Assembly (NCBI RefSeq): GCF_000369505.1
Contig: NZ_KB850055.1
Coordinates: 1,579,706 to 1,643,705 of the forward strand
Origin: Acinetobacter sp. NIPH 298
Lineage (GTDB): Bacteria; Pseudomonadota; Gammaproteobacteria; Pseudomonadales; Moraxellaceae
Length of the DNA stretch: 64,000 bases
Direction: 5' to 3'
The notes under the pieces were generated by a model, which saw only the letters and a list, made by a program, of their open reading frames with translations, was not told where the DNA came from and searched no databases. The stretch's first letter is position 1. Each line of letters opens with the position of its first letter. A program made the translations under genes and the position numbers. This document shows positions 28,055-36,840 of this stretch, in pieces.

Positions 28055-28106
28055 TAGATAGATCAAGTACGTACTTGTTAAAGCCGCTTTTTACTTGATC
28101 TATCTA
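28055..28106. repeat. 15-bp inverted repeat between convergent genes
   Basis: TAGATAGATCAAGTA (28055-28069) and its exact complement TACTTGATCTATCTA (28092-28106) enclose 22 bases that contain GTACGTAC-type sequence. The repeat lies between the ends of nfsB and the oxidoreductase gene. It could fold in RNA from either strand, but no T-run follows, so it is an atypical terminator. Confidence 0.7.
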
Positions 28107-28117
28107 AAAGTATTTAT

Positions 28118-28744
28118 CTAACAACTCACACTTCGCTGATTTAGATCTAAAACCGTCATATCAAGTTCTTTTAAAAATGTCTGTAGATTTTCAGCCTGAA
28201 TAAAATCAGAATTATAGAGAATCGATGTTTGCACATCTTCTATGCCACAAAAACCAAAAATTCCTTCTACAACCTGTGTGCGTATTGCTTGAGTATAGCC
28301 ATGCTTATCATATCCAGCCTGATCTCCCGTACCCGTTGCAATCAGTTTTATAGGTATCTTTTTAAGCTCGCCAGTCAACACAGCCTGATCATCAACTTTA
28401 AAAGCCCAACCGTGGGTAAATACACGTTCAAACCAACCTTTTAAAACAGCAGGAATAGACCACCAATAGATAGGGAAAACAAAATAAACGATATCGGCAC
28501 GGTCAAAACGTGCTTGTTCCAACAAAATATCATTGCCCAATGTTTGCTGACCACGATAGGCCTTGAGATCAGGAATGGTGATAGCTGGTTTAAAGTCCTC
28601 TTCATACAAGTCAGCAATTTCGACATTCATTCCCTGCTGAGTCAAATGCCTCGCGATATGGTGTGAGATTTGATGCGATAACGACTTCATGTCCGGGTGA
28701 GCAATGACAACCAATGCATTTTTGTTTTGTTCTAAAATCGACAT
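28118..28744 (-). CDS. NAD(P)H-dependent flavodoxin-fold oxidoreductase
   Basis: This is a quinone reductase/KefF-like protein of the flavodoxin_2 family. I take ATG 28744 (208 aa), since it starts just before the first strand NALVVIAHPD. An earlier ATG at 28774 lies inside a palindrome. Further features are PIYWWSIPAVLKGWFERVFTHGWAF (FMN and dimer region) and a GTGDQAGYDKHGY loop. It is the gene just downstream of a TetR regulator on the same strand, with a 27-bp palindrome between. That fits an inducible detoxification enzyme for quinones or electrophiles. The substrate is unknown. Confidence 0.87.
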   Translation of the reverse strand: MSILEQNKNALVVIAHPDMKSLSHQISHHIARHLTQQGMNVEIADLYEEDFKPAITIPDLKAYRGQQTLGNDILLEQARFDRADIVYFVFPIYWWSIPAVLKGWFERVFTHGWAFKVDDQAVLTGELKKIPIKLIATGTGDQAGYDKHGYTQAIRTQVVEGIFGFCGIEDVQTSILYNSDFIQAENLQTFLKELDMTVLDLNQRSVSC

Positions 28745-28770
28745 AAATATTATTCCAGAGATGTTATAAT

Positions 28771-28797
28771 ACATAAGTTACCATTAGTAACTTATGT
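28771..28797. promoter_or_regulatory. 27-bp palindromic operator between tetR-type gene and oxidoreductase
   Basis: ACATAAGTTAC (28771-28781), spacer CATTA, and GTAACTTATGT (28787-28797) form a perfect palindrome of 11-bp arms. It lies 26 bases upstream of the chosen oxidoreductase start and 15 bases after the end of the TetR gene, which is the usual size and place for a TetR-family operator. Confidence 0.8.
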
Positions 28798-28812
28798 GAT
28801 CAATAGTCTCTG

Positions 28813-29409
28813 TCAAACATCCGCTTTGTTTAAAAAATCATGGAGTATAAGAAGAATAGAGTTTTCCATCACCTTTTGTGCCGCTGCAGCCCCAATCACA
28901 TTATTACTTGCAGCCACACAAACTGTTTCCATCAGTCCTGTTATTGCAATAATGATTGCTTCACCATCTTGACCTTCGAGTCGAATAAAGGGATGAATAC
29001 TCTCTTTAAAAATATCAATAAATTCTTTTTGGCACTGCAGTAGGTAAGTTTGCAGAATATCAGTGCCAGAAAGTGCAGCAACAACCAACCCCACCTCAGG
29101 ACCTATTGCAATATGAAATTTCAAACACGCGCTACAAAAAATATGAATGGTTTGATCTAAGCTATTTGCATGCTGTACTAATGCGCTAGATAAATCCTGT
29201 TTTTGTTTGTCACTAAATTCTTTATAAATTGCGATTAATAAACCTTCTTTATCTTTAAAATGCCGATACGCAATTGGTTTGCTAATCCCAGCCTGTTCCG
29301 CTAAATAACCCAAGGTTAGCGCTTCAACACCCTGCTCACGAATAATCGATCGAGCGACCTGCAAAAGCTGCTGCCTACGATCATCTTTTGTTAGTCTCTT
29401 GCCCGTCAT
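28813..29409 (-). CDS. TetR/AcrR-family transcriptional regulator
   Basis: The 198-residue regulator has an N-terminal TetR helix-turn-helix, with LGYLAEQAGISKPIAYRHFKD at about residues 32-52, followed by an all-helical ligand and dimer domain of no named subtype. It sits directly upstream of the flavodoxin-fold oxidoreductase on the same strand. The perfect palindrome in the gap suggests that it represses that gene. Its own promoter, upstream of 29409, shows no second copy of the full palindrome, so autoregulation is not evident. Confidence 0.9.
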   Translation of the reverse strand: MTGKRLTKDDRRQQLLQVARSIIREQGVEALTLGYLAEQAGISKPIAYRHFKDKEGLLIAIYKEFSDKQKQDLSSALVQHANSLDQTIHIFCSACLKFHIAIGPEVGLVVAALSGTDILQTYLLQCQKEFIDIFKESIHPFIRLEGQDGEAIIIAITGLMETVCVAASNNVIGAAAAQKVMENSILLILHDFLNKADV

Positions 29410-29636
29410 CTATTCGATCTCATCACTATTCGCATTATATATTTTACTTAGAATACAACTTTAAACTCAGTTATCTTCAGTAATAATTACATGCATGCCT
29501 ATACTTCATCCCCATAGACCGCTTTCATCATTATGTACACCCACTTTGCATCGCTCATGGAAAGGGATACAAGTGGTTCAAGAAAGAAGTCTTATCTTTC
29601 ATTAAAATTCTTTGAATCAAAATTTAAAAGACCTGC

Positions 29637-29661
29637 TTTTACAATTTACAATTTACAATTT
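29637..29661. repeat. Short tandem repeat, three copies of TTACAAT
   Basis: The heptamer TTTACAA/ACAATTT is repeated three times immediately after the stop of the EamA transporter gene. It is the kind of tract that can vary in copy number by slippage. No role is evident, and the preceding 29410-29636 shows no gene. Confidence 0.6.
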
Positions 29662-30519
29662 CTACATCATCGCTTTGGCTAAACACAGTACCGCAACAAT
29701 TCCACAGATCAGTCCCACCCAAGTATAAACTTTTAAGCGTTCTTTAAATAAGACCACACCACTCAATACCCCGAGTACCACCACAAGAATATTCATCCCT
29801 GCAAATACTATGGCAGGTGTATCTTTAAAAATCATATGTGCTTTGACATATAAAGCAATATTGGCAAAATTCAGTCCACCTAAAATTAAACCCATGAAAA
29901 TATTCTTTGGCTGCCAATGAGACTGAGTCACTGCAAGATAAGCAATCGACAAAATAAATGCGCCGATAAAAGTTAAATTTAACGTGACAGCAAACTGTAA
30001 CCCCAGACTGCTACTATATTTGAGCAACACGTCAATCGCAGCGTAGCCCGCCCATACAAAAAATAAAAATAGTGCCGATTTTAGATTCAAACTTTTATTG
30101 GTGTTTTCAGTTGCTTGACCAAAAATAATCGCCAATATCGCAATCACACCTAAAACAACACCGATTAATTTTAATTGGCTAAACTGTTCCGCAAAAATAA
30201 AATAGGCGGCTAACAAAGAAAGTATCACAGCTAGCCGTTGAGCTATTTCTGTCTTTAAAATCCCAGCGTATTGTAATGACTTTGCTAAACACAAGAAAAT
30301 ACTAGGCAATAGCACGGCGAGGATTAAAATCAACCACCAAGGTGTATGCGCCCATGAGATATGGGTAATATCAGTTTTAAACCAATAGAAACATAAAATG
30401 CTTGCACTAAAATAGTTCCATGCAATCATTTGTAAAACATCAAAACCTTTGGTTTTTAGAAATTTCAGCAAAATTGAAACGATAACGCTACAACATGCCG
30501 CAGCAAAAATGATTTCCAT
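29662..30519 (-). CDS. EamA/DMT-superfamily transporter
   Basis: The inner-membrane protein has about ten hydrophobic helices in two EamA-like halves, 285 aa from ATG 30519. I chose this start because it opens directly on the first helix (MEIIFAAACCSVIVSILLKF). Upstream in-frame starts would place coding sequence inside the structured repeat element. Drug/metabolite transporters export amino acids, nucleobases or drugs; nothing here fixes the substrate. No regulator or enzyme partner is adjacent. A ribosome site (CAAGAA) is weak. Confidence 0.84.
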   Translation of the reverse strand: MEIIFAAACCSVIVSILLKFLKTKGFDVLQMIAWNYFSASILCFYWFKTDITHISWAHTPWWLILILAVLLPSIFLCLAKSLQYAGILKTEIAQRLAVILSLLAAYFIFAEQFSQLKLIGVVLGVIAILAIIFGQATENTNKSLNLKSALFLFFVWAGYAAIDVLLKYSSSLGLQFAVTLNLTFIGAFILSIAYLAVTQSHWQPKNIFMGLILGGLNFANIALYVKAHMIFKDTPAIVFAGMNILVVVLGVLSGVVLFKERLKVYTWVGLICGIVAVLCLAKAMM

Positions 30520-30540
30520 AGCAATTCTTGAACTTATATA

Positions 30541-30809
30541 AGGGGCTGTAGACATTTCACAGATGCTTCCGACAGTGGATATTTTTAGTCGATACAAGGC
30601 ATGTTTTGCAAAATTTAGTCATTCTAAATGCGCAAGACATAACACAGTAGCGGCAAAAAATATCCCTGTCCCGAAGGGTTATGGCTAAAACTTCCTCAAA
30701 CTCCGTTATGAAACTTGACAAGGGAATTGCCATTGCCTACGTTTCATGCCTTGTTTGCGTTGTTTTAGCCTATAACGCAATGCATGGCTGAAATGTCAAC
30801 AGACACTTA
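30541..30809. repeat. About 270-bp element of nested inverted repeats (MITE- or RNA-like)
   Basis: The ends are inverted copies: CTGTAGACATTTCA near 30546-30559 and, inverted, TGAAATGTCAACAG near 30789-30802. Inside are further paired segments: GACAGTGGATATTTTT (from 30571) with AAAAATATCCCTGTC (30656-30670), ACAAGGCATG (30594-30603) with CATGCCTTGT (30745-30754), and GTTATGGCTAAAAC (30678-30691) with GTTTTAGCCTATAAC (30762-30776). It has no credible gene. I recall similar sequences in many intergenic places in Acinetobacter genomes, but that memory needs checking. Confidence 0.7.
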
Positions 30810-30820
30810 AAGCACATACA

Positions 30821-30857
30821 AAAATGCCAGTCTATTTTAAGACTGGCATTTTTTTAA
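30821..30857. terminator. hfq terminator
   Basis: The perfect 13-bp stem AAAATGCCAGTCT / AGACTGGCATTTT has a six-base loop. It lies 20 bases after the hfq stop on minus, with T/A runs on both sides. Confidence 0.88.
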
Positions 30858-30871
30858 AGATCATCCATCAA

Positions 30872-31393
30872 TTAACGATTATTTTCGTCTTCTTGACCAT
30901 CTTCAAATTTAGTTTCGCTGTCAAAACCACCTTGACCGCCGAAGCCACCTTGACCACCAAAGCCGCCGCCTTGACCACCAAAGCCGCCTTGACTACCGAA
31001 GCCACCTTGACCACCGAAGCCACCTTGACCACCAAAGCCACCTTGACCACCAAAGCCGCCGCCTTGACCACCAAAACCACCGCCTTGACCGCCGAAGCCA
31101 CCTGCAGCACCGCCTTGACCACCACCGAAACCGCCAGTAGTGCCAGCTTGTGCTGGGAAGCCGCCAGTAGCTTGAGCACCAGCTGGACGTGGATTACGTG
31201 CAGGAACGACTGTAGAAATCGCGTGCTTATAAACCATTTGGCTTACAGTATTCTTTAATAAAACAACATATTGGTCAAAAGACTCAATATGACCCTGCAA
31301 TTTAATACCGTTCACAAGGAAAATAGAAACTGGAATACGTTCTTTACGGAGAGAATTTAAGAACGGATCTTGTAAAGTTTGACCTTTAGACAT
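30872..31393 (-). CDS. hfq: RNA chaperone Hfq with long glycine-rich tail
   Basis: Hfq forms a hexameric ring that pairs small RNAs with mRNAs. The start [10 protein letters not shown] (ATG 31393, GGAG seven bases upstream) gives 173 aa against about 102 in E. coli. The Sm core is complete: [19 protein letters not shown] and the Sm2 segment MVYKHAIS. After about residue 68 the protein becomes a low-complexity tail of Gly-Gly-Phe-Gly-Gly-Gln units that fills about 90 residues and ends in an acidic stretch ([10 protein letters not shown]). Such tails are known for Acinetobacter Hfq. It is the last gene of the tsaE-mutL-miaA-hfq run. Confidence 0.96.
   Translation of the reverse strand: MSKGQTLQDPFLNSLRKERIPVSIFLVNGIKLQGHIESFDQYVVLLKNTVSQMVYKHAISTVVPARNPRPAGAQATGGFPAQAGTTGGFGGGQGGAAGGFGGQGGGFGGQGGGFGGQGGFGGQGGFGGQGGFGSQGGFGGQGGGFGGQGGFGGQGGFDSETKFEDGQEDENNR
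30920..31135 (-). repeat. Tandem Gly-Phe-Gly-Gln coding repeats in hfq
   Basis: Repeating units of 12, 15 or 18 bases related to CCACCTTGACCACCAAAG (plus strand) encode GGFGGQ-type peptides. The high DNA identity between units makes length change by recombination or slippage likely. Confidence 0.85.
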
Positions 31394-31483
31394 TTTTAAC
31401 TCCAAAAATTTTTAAATCAGCGCAAAAAAACTATCTTTATTTTTCAACTAAAAATTATAAAAAGACAGCCTGCGAATTTTGCT

Positions 31484-32428
31484 TTATCCCAAGAAGTTTC
31501 GCAAGTCTTCTTTCGCCTGCTTTATCGTCACGTAAGTTTTAAAATCGTGTATTTCTTGCAAAGAACGTAACCAAGTGTATTGACGTTTGGCGAGTTGCCG
31601 TGTCGCGAATAACGCTTTGTTCTCCATTTCTACTTTATTTTTGAGACTTAGGTCACTTTTTAATAAAAAATCTAAAGCTTGACGATAACCCACAGACCGC
31701 ATGGAGGGTAAATTATCATTTAAATCGTATTTTCTAATTAATTCCTCTACTTCATTTAAAAAACCAATGCTCCACATTTTGCTCAATCTTTGCTCAATGC
31801 GTTGATGTAATACTAACCGATCAGGCATCAGTGCGTAGTTATGAAATATGTAACGATAGGGTTGATTTTTAGGCTGCTGCGCTTGTAATTTTGTTATTGG
31901 TTCACCTGTAATCCGATAAACCTCTAATGCCCGAATAATTCTTTGTTTATCAGATACTTTGAATTTCCCACCTGCAACAGGATCAACTGCTACTAGCTCA
32001 TCATAAACTGCCTGCCAGCCATCCGCCTCGGCTTTTGCAAGAATAGCCTCACGTATTGTCTGATCTGCATTTGGCAAATTATCTGCAAGACCTTCCAGTA
32101 ACGCTTTAAAATACAACATGGTTCCGCCAACCAAAATTGGGGTTTTGCCGCGCGCATGCATATCATCAATTAAAGGACAAACATCTTCAACAAATTGAGC
32201 TGCAGAATAAACCTCTAACGGCGTAATAATATCAATCAAATGATGAGGATACTGCGCTTGCTCTTCTTTAGTCGGTTTCGCAGTGCCAATATCCATATCT
32301 TTATAAACTAAAGCGGAATCAACAGAAATTAACTCGAAATTACCACGCTCATATAGCTCACATGCCAATGCTGTTTTACCACTTGCGGTAGGCCCCATTA
32401 AATTAATTACGGGCAATTGATTTGACAT
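31484..32428 (-). CDS. miaA: tRNA dimethylallyltransferase
   Basis: MiaA adds a dimethylallyl group to N6 of A37 in tRNAs reading UNN codons. The P-loop [11 protein letters not shown] starts near residue 12. The substrate-binding [37 protein letters not shown] helix ([17 protein letters not shown] here) and C-terminal [15 protein letters not shown] are in place. The length of 314 is normal. It starts six bases after the mutL stop, with its GAGGAG ribosome site inside the end of mutL, so translation is likely coupled. Confidence 0.96.
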   Translation of the reverse strand: MSNQLPVINLMGPTASGKTALACELYERGNFELISVDSALVYKDMDIGTAKPTKEEQAQYPHHLIDIITPLEVYSAAQFVEDVCPLIDDMHARGKTPILVGGTMLYFKALLEGLADNLPNADQTIREAILAKAEADGWQAVYDELVAVDPVAGGKFKVSDKQRIIRALEVYRITGEPITKLQAQQPKNQPYRYIFHNYALMPDRLVLHQRIEQRLSKMWSIGFLNEVEELIRKYDLNDNLPSMRSVGYRQALDFLLKSDLSLKNKVEMENKALFATRQLAKRQYTWLRSLQEIHDFKTYVTIKQAKEDLRNFLG

Positions 32429-32434
32429 GTAAAA

Positions 32435-34387
32435 CTACTCTCCTCGAGCAAATAATTTATCTAATTGGTGTAATGGAAATGCGCGCCAAGTTGGGCGACC
32501 ATGATTACATTGGCTGGCAAATTCAGTTTGTTCCATTTGACGTAACAACGCATTCATCTCGGACAAACTTAGTTGCCGATGTGCTCGTACTGCCCCATGA
32601 CACGCCATACCTGCCAATAACTCATCACGCTTTTGTAGCAACCCTCTCGCCTCGTCATTTGGGTCAAGATCATTGAGTAGTTCAGGAATAAGTTTTTCAA
32701 AATTTGCTTTGTGTAAAATCGCAGGTACGCCACGAACAATGACTTGTTCATCACCATATTGATCGACCTCCAAGCCCAAACGTTGCAATTGTGATTGCAA
32801 CTCATCCACACGTGTTGCTTGCATTCGGGTAATCGAAACTATTTTAGGGATCAGTAATTGTTGTGATGTCCAAAATTCAGGTTTATCCCATGCGGCTTTC
32901 ATTTGTTGCAGCAAAATCCGCTCATGGGCTGCATGCATGTCAACAATGATTAAGCCTTCGGTATTTTGTGCCAAAACATAAATGCCATGCAATTGCGCAA
33001 TCGCAATACCCAGTGGAAATTCATCTACTCTAGATGGTATTTGTTGTTCCGAATCTAGGTCCGCATCATCACGTAACGGCGATAAATAGCTCTTTAATGC
33101 ATTATTCAGTTGCGTAGAGCCATTATATCTTGGTTGTTGCGAATGAGATGAATTGTATTGCACTGCCTGAGGTCGACTTTGATTAAACTCAGTAAGTAAA
33201 TCTGTCGATACATCAGTTTGATTTTGATCATACGACTGTGGCTCAATCGCATCATTTACGCGATGCAAAGGAAACTGTTCTTGATACTTAGGCTGCGGCT
33301 GGTATTGGGCATTCTCAGTTACCAGTTCATCCACTTTCATCGCTTGTGCCAAATCCGCACTGGCGGTTTGAAACTGAGATAAAGTTGCTTTGGCATAGTG
33401 ACGTACGAACTCATGTACTTCACGCTGATTCAAGAAACGAATTTCATGCTTAGTTGGATGGACATTGACATCAATATTTTCAGGATCTACTTCTAGAAAC
33501 AACAAATAAGAAGAATGTTGATGCCCATGCAAAATTCCTTCATAGGCCATACGCAACGCATGGGAAATGGTTTTGTCTTTAACAATACGACCATTCACAT
33601 AGACATATTGCATATCGGCCTGCGCTCTGGCATCAGAAGGATGACCTAACCAACCCGACAATCGCATATTGATGCTTTCGGCATCAATCCAATAGGCATT
33701 TTGAATAAATTGTTGACCCAGTAATTGTTGTACTCGTTGGTAACGCAGCTCGCCACTATCCGCAATCGGTAAATTCAAACGAATATGATCGTTATGTTCA
33801 AGTACAAAACGAATATCGAAATGGGTTAAAGCCAAACGGCGTACAATTTCTTCAATGTGGCCAAACTCTGTACTTGGTTTTTTTAAAAATTTACGGCGAG
33901 CAGGCACATTAAAAAATAAATCCTGCACGCGAATGTGTGTGCCTTTTTGTGCTGCGACAGCTTGTACTTGTTGGTGATCAAAAGCCGTACCATTGACTTC
34001 AACTTGATAACCAATCCCAGCTTCATCTTGGCTACTGGTCAATGTCAACCGTGAAACCGCAGCAATAGAGGCTAATGCCTCCCCCCGAAAACCTAAGCTC
34101 ACAATGGCATGTAAATCTTCAGCTGTTTGAATTTTACTGGTGGCATGACGCATCACCGCCAATGGTAAATCTTCAGCGTGAATGCCGTTACCATTATCAA
34201 TGATTTCGATCAGGGTCGAACCACCTTGAGCAATACGAATAATCAGCTCAGTTGAACCCGCATCAATCGAGTTTTCTAATAACTCTTTCACCACTGAGGA
34301 TGGGCGTTCAATAACCTCACCAGCAGCAATCTGGTTGGCTAAAGCGGCATTGAGTGTATGAATACGACGCGTTGAATCATGCACCAT
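32435..34387 (-). CDS. mutL: DNA mismatch repair protein MutL
   Basis: MutL links MutS mismatch recognition to strand removal. The GHKL ATPase domain shows [16 protein letters not shown] and [11 protein letters not shown] Gln/Asn-rich linker (about residues 345-450) leads to the C-terminal dimerisation domain. That domain carries remnants of the MutL endonuclease site: the metal-binding segment reads [12 protein letters not shown] where DQHAxxExxxxE is usual, so the second Gln is Met and the final Glu is Gln, while ACHGAVRA and CNHGRP are kept. It overlaps the end of tsaE by 11 bases. The length is 650 aa. Confidence 0.95.
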   Translation of the reverse strand: MVHDSTRRIHTLNAALANQIAAGEVIERPSSVVKELLENSIDAGSTELIIRIAQGGSTLIEIIDNGNGIHAEDLPLAVMRHATSKIQTAEDLHAIVSLGFRGEALASIAAVSRLTLTSSQDEAGIGYQVEVNGTAFDHQQVQAVAAQKGTHIRVQDLFFNVPARRKFLKKPSTEFGHIEEIVRRLALTHFDIRFVLEHNDHIRLNLPIADSGELRYQRVQQLLGQQFIQNAYWIDAESINMRLSGWLGHPSDARAQADMQYVYVNGRIVKDKTISHALRMAYEGILHGHQHSSYLLFLEVDPENIDVNVHPTKHEIRFLNQREVHEFVRHYAKATLSQFQTASADLAQAMKVDELVTENAQYQPQPKYQEQFPLHRVNDAIEPQSYDQNQTDVSTDLLTEFNQSRPQAVQYNSSHSQQPRYNGSTQLNNALKSYLSPLRDDADLDSEQQIPSRVDEFPLGIAIAQLHGIYVLAQNTEGLIIVDMHAAHERILLQQMKAAWDKPEFWTSQQLLIPKIVSITRMQATRVDELQSQLQRLGLEVDQYGDEQVIVRGVPAILHKANFEKLIPELLNDLDPNDEARGLLQKRDELLAGMACHGAVRAHRQLSLSEMNALLRQMEQTEFASQCNHGRPTWRAFPLHQLDKLFARGE

Positions 34388-34853
34388 TCAATTGTTCCTG
34401 CAAGGTTTGAAATAACGATTCTGAGTTGACTGTTAAAGTTACAAATCGGGTTAATTCATCGTCCGATTTTTGGATATCTACAACAACATCCGCTTTGGGA
34501 ATTTCATCACCACCCTTAGATGGCCACTCAAATAGAAATAACGCATCCTCTACTTCCAAATAATCACGGATTCCCATCAGCTCCAACTCATAAGGATCAT
34601 CTAAGCGATATAGATCAAAATGGAAAATTTCTTTACCCTGAATCGTATACGGTTCTACCAACGTATATGTTGGACTTTTGACCGAACCCTGATGCCCTAA
34701 ATGTTGGAGAAAATAACGTGTGAATGTGGTTTTGCCTGCACCAAGATCCCCAATTAAATAAATAACGCCTGAATGCACATATTGAGAAAGCACTTGTGCA
34801 AAATGTTGAGTGTCTTGTTCATGATTTAAGGTAAATTTCACTGAATATGACAT
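34377..34853 (-). CDS. tsaE: tRNA t6A biosynthesis ATPase TsaE
   Basis: TsaE is the P-loop ATPase that drives the TsaB-TsaD-TsaC machinery making N6-threonylcarbamoyladenosine at A37 of ANN-decoding tRNAs. The 158-residue protein contains [15 protein letters not shown] (Walker A, near residue 35), [10 protein letters not shown] and [14 protein letters not shown], and the FEWPSKGG segment. It is first in the tsaE-mutL-miaA-hfq run; no amidase gene (amiB) lies between tsaE and mutL as it does in E. coli. Confidence 0.94.
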   Translation of the reverse strand: MSYSVKFTLNHEQDTQHFAQVLSQYVHSGVIYLIGDLGAGKTTFTRYFLQHLGHQGSVKSPTYTLVEPYTIQGKEIFHFDLYRLDDPYELELMGIRDYLEVEDALFLFEWPSKGGDEIPKADVVVDIQKSDDELTRFVTLTVNSESLFQTLQEQLNGA

Positions 34854-34970
34854 GGCAAATAAAACAAAATTGGGATGGTGGCTATGATAACATTGCGCTG
34901 CTTTAAAGCCTAATAAACAGCTTTTAAACTGGCTTATTTTACAGCGTTCACTCTAGGTTAGTATTGTTGC

Positions 34971-35879
34971 ATGAAACCCATCATTGAATTCACACCACCA
35001 CTCATCAATGGCGTGAGTGCCAGTAAAGTTTTTTTACCCAATGATATTTCCACACCCACCATTTTTGAGTATTTGTGTCAGCATTTTCCACATATTCAAG
35101 CATCAGAATGGCAGCAACGATTTAAAGACGAACTCATCTATGCAGCCGATGGTTCTATTTTAAAAATAGATAGTCTGTATACACCTAACACTCACATTTT
35201 TTATTATCGTTTTTTGGCGTATGAAATCCACGTGCCCTTTCAACACGAAATTCTGTTTGAAAATGAAGACTTGCTCGTCGTCGACAAACCGCATTTTTTA
35301 ACGATGAGCCCAACAGGTCAATACGTTCAAGAAACATTATTGGTTCGGTTAAAAAAACAGACTGGCTATTTCGATTTAACCCCAATCCATCGGCTTGACC
35401 GAGAAACAGCAGGTGTGGTTTTGTTCTGTAAACGAACAGAATCACGTGGTATTTATCAACAACTATTCGCTGAACGAAAAGTTCAAAAAACCTATCATGC
35501 CATCGCTGCTTATCGCCCAGAACTCAAGTTTCCACAGACATTACAACTGCATTTAGAAAAAAGTGATCCTTTTTACACCATGCAAGTCAATGCGAATAAA
35601 CCCAGTAACACTGAGACATGGATCGAATTGTTAGATCACGACCAAGCACACGCAAAGTATTTACTCAAACCCAAAACTGGTAAACAACATCAGTTGCGTG
35701 TACATCTCAATTATCTCGGTGTTCCAATCCTAAATGATTCATTTTATCCAGCCATTGTGCACAAAGCAGATGAAGACTTTAGTCATCCTTTACAATTACT
35801 TGCAAAAGCAATTCACTTCATAGATCCCATTTTAGATATGCAAATGAGCTTTAGTTCTAACTATGAACTAACACTGTAA
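34971..35879 (+). CDS. RluA-family pseudouridine synthase
   Basis: The 302-residue protein has an atypical N-terminal region (about 90 residues) instead of a clear S4 domain. The catalytic core follows, with NEDLLVVDKPHFLTM, the active-site aspartate in IHRLDRETAG, and the C-terminal KPKTGKQHQLRVHL. Members modify uridines in 23S rRNA or tRNA; the target cannot be read from the sequence. The start ATG 34971 has no strong ribosome site. It diverges from tsaE across a 117-base gap. Confidence 0.88.
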   Translation: MKPIIEFTPPLINGVSASKVFLPNDISTPTIFEYLCQHFPHIQASEWQQRFKDELIYAADGSILKIDSLYTPNTHIFYYRFLAYEIHVPFQHEILFENEDLLVVDKPHFLTMSPTGQYVQETLLVRLKKQTGYFDLTPIHRLDRETAGVVLFCKRTESRGIYQQLFAERKVQKTYHAIAAYRPELKFPQTLQLHLEKSDPFYTMQVNANKPSNTETWIELLDHDQAHAKYLLKPKTGKQHQLRVHLNYLGVPILNDSFYPAIVHKADEDFSHPLQLLAKAIHFIDPILDMQMSFSSNYELTL

Positions 35880-35988
35880 ACACAACGTAATGACAAAAAT
35901 TCTATTTTTTCACTGCAAAAATATTGAAATTACATTGTGATCGTTTAAAATACATGACCATAACTAAAAATATTTGGTCTTATTCTTC

Positions 35989-36297
35989 ATGCGAAAAACA
36001 GAAGTTTATCAGGTTCGACTTGATTCACAGGAAAAGAAACAAGCCTTTGCCGTTTTTAAACAGCTTGGTATCTCCCCTGCTCAAGCAGTCCGCCTTTTCT
36101 TTAAACAGGTGGTGCTTACAAAATCTATTCCCTTTGCAATTGAAAACCAGAATATCAATATGGAACAATTGCTCAAACTACGGAAATCCAAAGCGACAGC
36201 AACAACAGAGAATCCATCAGATATGAATATTGAAGATGATCACGAGGATTTATTTGAAGAGCTGAATGCGCTTTTAGGTGAAAGTGACAAAACTTAA
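35989..36297 (+). CDS. RelB/DinJ-family antitoxin-like protein, apparently orphan
   Basis: The 102-residue protein begins MRKTEVYQVRLDSQEKKQ, the ribbon-helix-helix start of RelB/DinJ antitoxins. The helical GISPAQAVRLFFKQVVLTKSIPF segment follows, which in DinJ completes the DNA-binding fold. The C-terminal half is acidic (EDDHEDLFEELNALLGESDK), as in toxin-binding tails. I use ATG 35989 because it matches the family start. No YafQ/RelE toxin is next to it; the following gene, 100 bases on, is a GNAT acetyltransferase. It may be an orphan regulator or part of an unusual pair. Confidence 0.8.
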   Translation: MRKTEVYQVRLDSQEKKQAFAVFKQLGISPAQAVRLFFKQVVLTKSIPFAIENQNINMEQLLKLRKSKATATTENPSDMNIEDDHEDLFEELNALLGESDKT

Positions 36298-36396
36298 CAA
36301 TGTCGCATTTATACACAAGTTTTTAATTTTTAAGCTGAATTTTTTTCGCTATCCTGACAGTCCAAATAAAACGATAAGCTATAGGATGAATTAAGG

Positions 36397-36840
36397 ATGA
36401 TTGTAAAGCGAGCAACCAAAGAAGACCTCCATCAATTGGCAGTCTTATTTGATGAATATCGTCAGTTCTACGGTGCTTCATCCAATGTTGTGCAATCTTT
36501 TCAATTTTTAAATCATCGATTTGACAACAAAGACAGTGTCATTTTTATTCATGTAAAAGATGAAATTTTTACAGGCTTTGTTTTACTTTATCTCGCCTTT
36601 TCATCCGTTGCTTGTGAAACCTACTATGTATTAGATGATGTCTACGTTACCCCGACTTATCGGAAACAAGGTTCTGCAAAACAATTGATCGATACCGCTA
36701 TCCTGTTTGCTCGTCATGAAAATGCACAACGCATTAGCCTTGAAACGCAAAAGAATAATTATCAATCCCATCAGCTCTATGAAAAAATGGGATTTATCCA
36801 TGATGATGAATTTAAGACCTTTCACTGCTTTTTAAAATAA
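36397..36840 (+). CDS. GNAT-family N-acetyltransferase
   Basis: The 147-residue single-domain protein has the GNAT order: an N-terminal helix with LFDEYRQFYG, a central sheet ending LDDVYVTPTYRKQGSAKQLID (acetyl-CoA pyrophosphate loop; RKQGSA replaces the usual R/QxxGxG/A), and the C-terminal NYQSHQLYEKMGFI. It most resembles small-molecule or amino-acid acetyltransferases, not protein toxins, but the gene follows an orphan RelB-like antitoxin. It ends exactly one base before the end of the convergent rsuA-type gene. Confidence 0.87.
   Translation: MIVKRATKEDLHQLAVLFDEYRQFYGASSNVVQSFQFLNHRFDNKDSVIFIHVKDEIFTGFVLLYLAFSSVACETYYVLDDVYVTPTYRKQGSAKQLIDTAILFARHENAQRISLETQKNNYQSHQLYEKMGFIHDDEFKTFHCFLK

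Noticed and set aside
30824..31258. Open frame rich in Thr/Ala/Lys repeats opposite hfq
   Set aside because: It is the antisense shadow of the hfq glycine-rich repeats; the repetitive composition keeps several frames open, and no ribosome site or homology supports it.
35924..36226. 100-aa frame overlapping the RelB-like gene
   Set aside because: It has no family likeness, while the overlapping frame starts with a full RelB/DinJ N-terminus.
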